A stretch of DNA of 17,500 nucleotides from Halocaridina rubra (lineage: Eukaryota > Arthropoda > Malacostraca > Decapoda > Atyidae). The first letter of the stretch is position 1. Every line of letters starts with the position of its first letter. Shown here piece by piece: positions 11,251-17,500 of the stretch. The translations under genes were made by a program, and so were the position numbers. The notes under the pieces were generated by a model. It saw only the letters and a list, made by a program, of their open reading frames with translations. It did no database searches and was not told the DNA's origin. The stretch covers positions 130,001 to 147,500 of the forward strand of contig JAXCGZ010005687.1 in NCBI GenBank assembly GCA_037179515.1. Direction: 5' to 3'.

Positions 11251-12590
11251 GGACTGATGATGGGACCACGAAGAAGAAAGGAAAATATCAAACTACTCAC
11301 TCATTCTGTTTATTGAGATGCTTTAGCAATGCTTGCTTGTTATATTTTTCCGCAAGCCCTCATTAAAATACATATAAAATACTGGCCTTATATCCTAGAA
11401 AGTGTGGTCAGTACTTTCATGGCCTTTATTTGATTGACACTACTTAATTCTAGTTCTCTCATAGCCTTTATCAACATATATACTTACATCACTAGATTGT
11501 CATGATAGAAAAGGTTGGTGTTAGAAATGGTATCCGGTAAAAATAACCCAAATACGTACTTGGTAACCCAACCTATCTAAACTTACATATTTAAAAAACT
11601 TGACTTTGACTCTAGAAAAATGGAGTAGGTTGGTATAAGAAAGGATATATGACAGTAAGCATTTCTGTATATGATAACCAAGCTCTTGTCAATTTCCCTT
11701 ATTTAAGCTCTATATTTTACTGCTTGAATAATGTGGAAAGTTGGCATCACAAGGCACCAGACCATGAAGAGAATATATAAATAAATATCTATAAGACAAG
11801 CCAATGAAAAGCTTGATATAATCGCAATAATTATATAACTACTACTTTACGATAATATTTACAGTTTTAACATTCTTGACAGGCATTGGAACATTTGATT
11901 ACTTCAAACAGAATACAAATAAAATAGTCACTCTACTGTTTTGCTCCAAGAGGTATGGAAAATACAAAGAAAATTTATGCGATACTTTGCACTGGAATTA
12001 TTTTCCTTAATGGAATATTTCGTTTTAGCTGCTGTAAAATAATCTTACATTTGCTGGAAACACTTATGATTTATGGATGTATATTAAGATTCATTGCAAT
12101 ACTATTTTTGTCTTGTTTCACTGTTTCTATTTTATGCTGTTTGGTCACTCTGATTAGGCTCTAACACAATCGAATGCTCAGTGCGAACATGGACGCAAAT
12201 TTCTTATATATACATTTTAAGATGCACTTTCATATTCACGAATAGATATTTATTTATCATTATTTTATTTATCGGAGTCATAAAATCCTGTTTGGCAGCT
12301 GGCTAATATGGCAACATATTGACATAGCGGCTGATTTTGTGATTACCTGGGTCGGTTGTTGAGAGCTTGGTTGATAGACGTTTCAATTCACTGCCAAGCT
12401 GATTTAGTGGCAAAATGTACAACAGATTTTTGTTATAGGAGAAGCTAGTAATTTACTTTTTCTTATTAAAGACAGGTTGATCTATCATATATTTGGCTAG
12501 ATGAGAGACTGTTTAACTTTCAATGAATATAGATGATTACTATTCTAGTCAACCTACTCATATTAGCTTACAAATCTAACAAATTAGGTG
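11251..12590. other. AT-rich intergenic DNA, no supported gene
   Basis: No LINE, RNA gene or tandem repeat is recognised. A 69-residue hydrophobic open frame (11955-12164) has no signal beyond AT-rich composition. A small perfect hairpin (AATATG / CATATT, 4-nt loop) lies at 12305-12320. Confidence 0.6.
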
Positions 12591-12595
12591 TATTG

Positions 12596-12687
12596 CTGCC
12601 AAGGTTGCTGGCAGAAATATTTTCAAATCTTCTTGAAAAAAAGGGTGGTTTGAAGATTGCCTAACTTCCTGACAAGTTAGTTTAGGC
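12596..12687. repeat. Cluster of three short inverted repeats
   Basis: CTGCCA / TGGCAG (12596-12601, 12609-12614); AATCTTC / GAAGATT (12626-12632, 12652-12658); CTAACTT / AAGTTAG (12661-12667, 12674-12680), the last also offering GCCTAA / TTAGGC (12659-12664, 12682-12687). All arms are perfect but short. Function unknown. Confidence 0.5.
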
Positions 12688-13115
12688 AAATTACAGGAAA
12701 GATATGTGGCTGGGTGACTGCTTTACTGACTTATATCATTCAAAAGACTGCTAGCTTTTAATCAAAACTATGTACTGGGGAGTTAGTTCACTAATGGACT
12801 TGCTGACTATGTAAATTTGCAATGAACATAATATTATGACTATTACCCAAGGAGACCTAGATATTAGCTCTCAGAACGTCACTTTACCAATCATAATTTT
12901 GGAGATGTGAGTTGGTGACCTTTATTTCTTTTTTTTTATGAGTTTGACACCGAGACATGCAAAAAAAACTGTTCTCATTAATAAAGTCCCAGGCACGAAG
13001 CAAACAATAAGACGAAGGAAAATAAAAAGGTAACGGACGAGGCAGATATATGGTAATGATACACAAAGAAAATGGATAGACTGAAAGAATAGTCAAAGTA
13101 CAGTGGACATAGAGA

Positions 13116-13650
13116 TATGGCAGGATTAGGCCCTGTGATGACGATAGATCCGCTTTTTTGAAGGAAGATGGGCTATAAGAATTAGGAAAGACAGAAGGGA
13201 AGAGAGTTCCAGATGGGAAGAAGCAGTCGCTGCCACGACCAATCCATGAGCTACAAATCTCCACACAGTACCTGTGAGACGAGGCCGCCTGGCGAGAGTT
13301 ACGTGATCTCAACAGTAGGGGAGGGATACAACTAGCCAACTCATTATTGCAATGAAGGAAGTAGTAGCAATAGAAAAGAGAAAGGGATGACTAGAAGTAA
13401 GAGAAGGATCATTAATGAGTCTGACTGCCTTAGATTGAACCCTATCAAGGACAAGTATAAGAAGAAGCACCCCAGATGTGCTAGCAGTATGCTAAGGTGG
13501 GACAGATAAAACCTTCATAGAATTGAAGTAACGGAGAAGAGGAAAAATAATGGTGAAAACGAAACAGAACCCTCATTTAATTGGATGCAGATTTAGAAAT
13601 TTGGATAATGTGATTATTGCAAGACAGGTTAGAGGCTATATGGATTCCAA
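13116..13650 (-). pseudogene. A2 C-terminal domain remnant
   Basis: Matches A1 10-560 at nucleotide level. Peptide fragments such as RNSRQAASSHRYCVEICSS (read from about 13300) and the GIHIASNLSC junction near 13620-13645 are recognisable. The RLWNSLPP motif is deleted: A2 jumps from the FFPS region to GTLFPSVFPN. A deletion of about 33 bp near 13387 removes another part. No full-length frame survives. Confidence 0.75.
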
Positions 13651-14600
13651 ACATGTTGACAGAAATAGGATGATAAATTTCGTTAGTTTAGAAGTCAATA
13701 GAGCTAGAAGAAGTAGATGAAGATGAAGAGATAGCCAGACACTGTGTCTTGGATGAGTCAAATTTAACTGATATTTTGCTACATCACTCAGATATCCTAT
13801 GCAAACCGGAGTTGAGAGTAGAAGGAAGGGTGATATGAGGCTGATTACAATTAGCAGATGAAGGTTGTGAAGAAAAGGCAGAGGAAAAGTGAAGGGTAGA
13901 ATCATCGGCAAAGGCGTGAAGAAAGGGAGATAGGGACTGAAAAAGATCATTGATGAAGAGAGGGAACAGAGTAAATGATAGAACAGACCCTATGAACACA
14001 ACTGGTAACAGGGGATGGGCTAAAAGTTGCACCATCAACAACGACAGATATAAAAAGGTCAGATAGAAAACTGGAAATCAGAGAACAGAGAGAAAGGCTG
14101 ATTCATCAAAAGAGCCTTATGCCAGACTCTGTCAATAGCATTAGAGATATCAATGGCGACGACAAAGGATTCGCCATAGTTCCTCAGAGAAGATGACCAT
14201 ACATGAGTAAGATAGGACAGGAGGTCACCAGTGGATCTTGCTTTGTGGAAACCGTTCTGATGTTCGGAGATAAGTAAGATAGATTCAAGATATTAATGAG
14301 CATTGAGCGAAGTTTCGAAAACTTTAGAATTAAAATAGGTTAAAGGAATAGGTCAGTAGTTTGAAGGAATATATACGTCACCCTTCTTAGGAATAAGTTG
14401 CACTAGAGCATGCTTCCAAGTTGAAGGATAAATACTGGTTGACAAAATGAGGCAAAAAAGAGCCACTTCATCTGCAAACTCGTTAAGGAACCTTGCAGGG
14501 ATACCAACGCAACCGGATGCCTTGATCATCTTTAGCAGGCAAAACACCTTATGAGATTTGCAAGAAGAAATGATAAGGGAGGAAAAGGGTTAGAGAGGGG
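13650..14600 (-). pseudogene. A2 reverse transcriptase remnant
   Basis: RT region with several frameshifts. HAFADDSTLHFSSAF (motif C, with the FADD codons near 13900-13914) is intact, preceded by LFINDLFQS. The GVPQGS motif is destroyed: the matching place reads VVFIGSVLS. Motif A is covered by nucleotide homology near 14128-14170. The start of the domain reads ARFLNEFADEV and STWKHALVQLIPKKGD in the frame 14547-14353. Internal deletions of about 15-18 bp near 14094 and 14457 remove RT residues present in A1. Confidence 0.8.
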
Positions 14601-15742
14601 TAAAGAATGAAGGACAGGTGCGCTGGAATCGTTAACGGAACAGTTGACAGAAAAATAAGAGCCAAAAAATGTGGCTTTGTCAGTGGGTGTGCAAGATATA
14701 GAACCATCTGAATGAATGAGAGGGGGAAAGCTTGAGTTACAGAAGTGTTTGGAGACGTTTTTGGCAAAGGACCAGAAACAATTGTCAGCGGGAGAGGAGT
14801 TAAGGTCATCAACTTTCCTTTTAATAAAGGAGGCGTTAGACCAGATCTGAGCAGTACAGAGATTCCTAGCTACAATAAAAAAGCAGAGCGAGTTAAATCA
14901 GATGGAGAGTCTTGGCACGACCGGTTTGCCGGATTCTTGGCTAGAATAGCCATGGAGCAGCCACGATCAAACTTTGGATTAGAGGGAGAAAAAGTTTTCG
15001 CAGAGGAGGGGATGTACGCCTCCAATCCAAAGGTTATGATCTCGGCAACTTTGAGAATTAACTGATCAGGGTTATGGGACCGAAAGCAGTAGTCATCCCA
15101 TGGGAAGTCAAAACGGAAGTTACACAAATCTTCACGTTGCGTACGCTCAAAGTGCCAAAGGTGGCGCTGAGTAGGAGGGAATGTTGGAGGGGGAGCAAAA
15201 ATGAAAGAGATTTAGATCACAGAATCATCAGAATTGCCAAGAGGGGAATGCACAGAATAAGAGTAATTTGAAATGTTAGAAGTAGAAATAGATCAAGAGT
15301 AATGGCTACATGTTCGTTTCGATTAGGAACATGAGTAGGATGATTGATAATTTGCTCAAGATCGTGAGAAGAATTAAGCCACTCACTGTGGTGTACATTG
15401 AAGTCTCCAATATAGAGAACTTTGGCATGTGGGTGAGAAGATAGCAAGGACTCGTGGCAAGAGGACAGATATTCAAAGAAAGACACAGAGTCAGTGGAGT
15501 TTGAGAACAGTAGCAGAAGCAAAGGAATATAGTGGTGGTGGAGAGAGAGATCTTCAGCCATACAACATCAGTCTTGAGATTTAAGTTCCATGAGCCTTGC
15601 AATAGGAGTGTTAGTGTTGAGGTAGGCAGAGACCCCACCTTTGTAACAAAAACAGGAATATAGGTTAAAGTGAGAGATTTGAAATGGGTTAGTGGAAGCA
15701 TGGCTTAACAGCTGGGTTTCAAAGAGAAGGAGGATGTAAGGG
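14600..15742 (-). pseudogene. A2 endonuclease and linker remnant
   Basis: From the 5' side: LLLFETQLLSHASTNPF (15720 region) carries the Glu metal-ligand motif (ETQ), followed by CYKGGVSAYLNTNTPIARL. Then come VLYIGDFNVHHSEWL near 15410-15370, with the GDFN motif, and HDLEQIINHPTHVPNR. A frame break near 15290 disrupts the [13 protein letters not shown] part that A1 keeps. The linker FDFPWDDYCFRSHNPD and SPADNCFWSFAKNVSKHFC is readable (15127-14745). Relative to A1 a segment between EWL and HDLEQ is deleted. This copy supplies the endonuclease half lost from A1. Confidence 0.8.
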
Positions 15743-16115
15743 AACAAACAAACATTTATTTCCATATTTCTACAATGTTTATTCTTCTACAATTTAAGAT
15801 TAACTTATAAGTAGACATGTAATTGAACTAATAAGTAAGAGAGTAATACATACAGTTAAATTAAATGTAGCTTTCCTAGAAAATAATAATACTGTAATAA
15901 AATGTTAACAATAATGTTAATAATAAAGTAGTTATAATAACTTTCGATACAGATTCGTTATTATCTGCATCATCACCATATTTGTTTCCTTACAATGAGA
16001 ATAATTAGTTTTTAACTTAGAGAACAGAGAAGGCGACATCAGTTTACATATAGAGAGGTTAGTGTCAAGGGAAATTGCATTAAATCATTAAGTTTAGTTA
16101 ACGTATGAGCAGGAA
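15743..16115 (-). other. Family C 3' UTR with polyadenylation signals
   Basis: AT-rich stretch between the C stop codon and the A2 5' break. Two AATAAA hexamers on the minus strand (15778-15783 and 15755-15760) lie just before the junction and fit a transcript 3' end there. No terminal repeat like that of family B is seen. Confidence 0.6.
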
Positions 16116-17500
16116 CTATTTGTCCAAAAGAAAGCTATATAGTTTGCCTTTGAAAGCTGCGAAGGAGGTTGAATTTTTAAGATGCTCTGGAATATTGTTC
16201 CAGAGTGTTGGCCCTTTTATAGTGATCATCTTCGAAGCTGCTTTTGTGTTTGTTCTCTGAATAAAGAGCTCACTACTCTATCATGTGTTGGTTCCCCTTA
16301 TATCCCTGACTGTTTTTAAATCAAATAGCCAGCTAGGATTATGATGGTTCAAAATGTTGTATACAAAAACATGAATAGCATAAGCGACCTTGTTTTCTGC
16401 CTGCAACCAACCAAGTTTTTTGAGAGCTGGTGTGATGTGGTCATATTTTCCTATACCTCCTTGGGCAACTCGAGCTGCAAAATTAATAAGCTCCCCAAAT
16501 AGTTGTGCAGTAATTAATGTGACTTAGGGCTACAGTTCAACAACAGTTATTTGAGTGGTAGTCTCAAAATTGTCTTTTATACGTGATAAGTATATTAATG
16601 TTCCTGTAACCTTTTTGCATACTTTATCTATATGGGAATCAAACAACATGTAGTTATCAAAGTGATTTTTCACTGTTTTGTTAGGTGTAATGATATTGCC
16701 GCCAAAATTAATTTTTGTGTTTTCTGGAATTTGTGCTATATGGAACCTTGAGCCAATAAATATGCATTGTGTTTTACTTTCATTAAATAACAGCCCAATT
16801 TCTTGAAAATAGGTTTTAATTTTTGACAGTGTGTATTCTGCTCCTAAGTTAGCTCTGGGAGATTATTAATATCACCATTAATGAGTAGATGAGTGTCATC
16901 TGCAAATTGTACGACTAGACAGTCAGAAATGAAAAGATAGATCATTTACGTAAATGGAGAAGAGGATAGGATCAAGTACTGATCCCTGTGGAACACCAAA
17001 TGATAAATTTTTTGGTATAGAAATAATGTTGTTACGACGGATAGACTGTTTGCGATTAGATAGATGCTCTCTAAACCAGCTCAGATCAATATTTAGGTTA
17101 GAGCATTTACTTATAAAAATTTCATGGACTACACTGTCGAAGGCTTTTGATAAGTCTAATAATGCAGGAAGAGAGATTTTTTCATATCTATGTTATTATA
17201 GATACTATTCGTAACTTTGAGCAGTGCAGTTTCCATTGAGAGTTTCGGTCTGAAACCATGTTGATCAATAGCTAATAGTCTATTTGACTCTAAATATGAC
17301 ATAAGTGAGCATGCAACAATTTTTCTAATATTTTAGAGAAAATGGGTAGCAGGGAAATAGTTTGTCACATCTTCTCTGTTCCCCTTTTTATGGAGAGGTA
17401 TTACATGTGATTTTTTCCTAGAGTAAGGAAACCTTTTAGTAACAGTGGAACTGTTCATTAGCTAGAAAATAAGATACAACCACGGGTAGAGCATCTTTGA
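16116..17500 (-). pseudogene. Family C reverse transcriptase and C-terminal domain, multiply frame-broken
   Basis: Read by conceptual translation in several frames: HVIPLHKKGNREDVTNY and LPIFSKILEKIV (17440-17310), YLESNRLLAIDQHGFRPK (about 17300-17240), motif A LLDLSKAFDSVVHE (17124-17156 region), motif B GVPQGSVLD (16971-16997) and motif C QFADDTHLL (FADD at 16895-16906). Next come GLLFNESKTQCIFIGS (about 16805-16755) and the C-terminal NFAARVAQGGIGKYDHITP and LKKLGWLQAENKVAYAI. It ends LWNNIPEHLKNSTSFAAF and YSFLLDK with TAG at 16116-16118. Frame changes occur near 17320, 17170 and 16925, and stops lie near 16530, so no long ORF remains. The plus-strand frame 16954-17214 is its shadow. Confidence 0.85.

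Larger units (their letters stand above)
12921..15742 (-). mobile_element. LINE family A, copy A2 (old, eroded)
   Basis: A second copy of the A1 family, minus strand, with the same order: endonuclease, linker, RT, C-terminal domain, 3' UTR. It is clearly older than A1. Compared with A1 it has many small deletions (for example near 13209, 13387, 14094, 14290 and 14457) and many frame breaks. It lacks the B0 insertion, so it holds the empty site at 14620/14621. A possible 3' end is the A-rich stretch (minus strand) at 12921-12940; A1 homology itself is only demonstrable from about 13116 because A1 ends at the window edge. The 5' end is cut within the start of the endonuclease, next to the 3' end of element C. 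Confidence 0.85.
15743..17500 (-). mobile_element. LINE family C (non-LTR retrotransposon, 3' part, runs off window)
   Basis: A third, distinct LINE on the minus strand. Its RT and C-terminal domain lie at 16116-17500 and a long AT-rich 3' UTR at 15743-16115 ends in AATAAA signals. The RT motifs differ from A and B (DLSKAFDSVVHE, GVPQGSVLDP, QFADDTHLL). The 5' part lies beyond 17500. Its 3' end coincides with the 5' break of A2, so C and A2 are arranged head to tail like the B copies. The clade is not certain; it belongs broadly with APE-type Jockey/CR1-group LINEs. Confidence 0.85.

Noticed and set aside
11955..12164. 69-residue hydrophobic, cysteine-containing open frame that could suggest a small membrane protein
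   Set aside because: AT-rich DNA readily yields Ile/Leu/Phe-rich frames; no start context, homology or neighbouring gene supports it. A receptor exon fragment cannot be excluded.
16954..17214. 86-residue plus-strand open frame
   Set aside because: It is antisense to the family C RT motifs GVPQGSVL and DLSKAFD, which read on the minus strand.

Overview
This is eukaryotic, repeat-dense DNA with no host protein-coding gene that I can support. Very long dinucleotide microsatellites sit next to many 5'-truncated non-LTR (LINE) retrotransposons of several families. That texture is typical of arthropods and to my eye most like a decapod crustacean (crab or shrimp). The organism call rests on the style of the repeats, not on a diagnostic gene.

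Layout: 1-2585 is copy A1 of LINE family A (minus strand; 3' end beyond the window), interrupted at about 1596-1813 by a 3' fragment (B0) of a second, CR1-like family B. 2586-3950 is a huge (TA)n tract followed by (TG)21. 3951-8530 is a head-to-tail array of three family B copies (B1, B2, B3), all minus strand, each cut at a different 5' point and each bounded by TG-rich DNA. B2 carries almost all of the endonuclease-RT ORF, broken by one extra base in an A-run. 8543-12920 is AT-rich and pyrimidine-rich host DNA with a degenerate tRNA-like sequence (8986-9057), a 36-bp minisatellite (about 9859-10295), a (CT)66 tract (10676-10808) and a cluster of small inverted repeats (about 12596-12687). 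12921-15742 is A2, an older, heavily eroded copy of family A. 15743-17500 is the 3' part of a third LINE family, C, whose 3' end abuts the 5' end of A2.

All seven recognisable LINE pieces (A1, B0-B3, A2, C) lie on the minus strand, mostly 3' end against 5' end. No copy looks autonomous: every one is 5' truncated, or runs off the window, and carries at least one frame lesion or lacks key domains. B2 would have supplied APE-type endonuclease and reverse transcriptase for target-primed reverse transcription, but no ORF1 is seen.

The most interesting points are: (i) family B seems to prefer TG/CA microsatellites, building a same-polarity array; (ii) every B 3' end carries two copies of a 14-bp terminal repeat next to a nested hairpin, a candidate RT-recognition structure; (iii) a 36-bp minisatellite stays open on both strands with a 12-residue period; (iv) a tRNA-like element is flanked by two hairpins.
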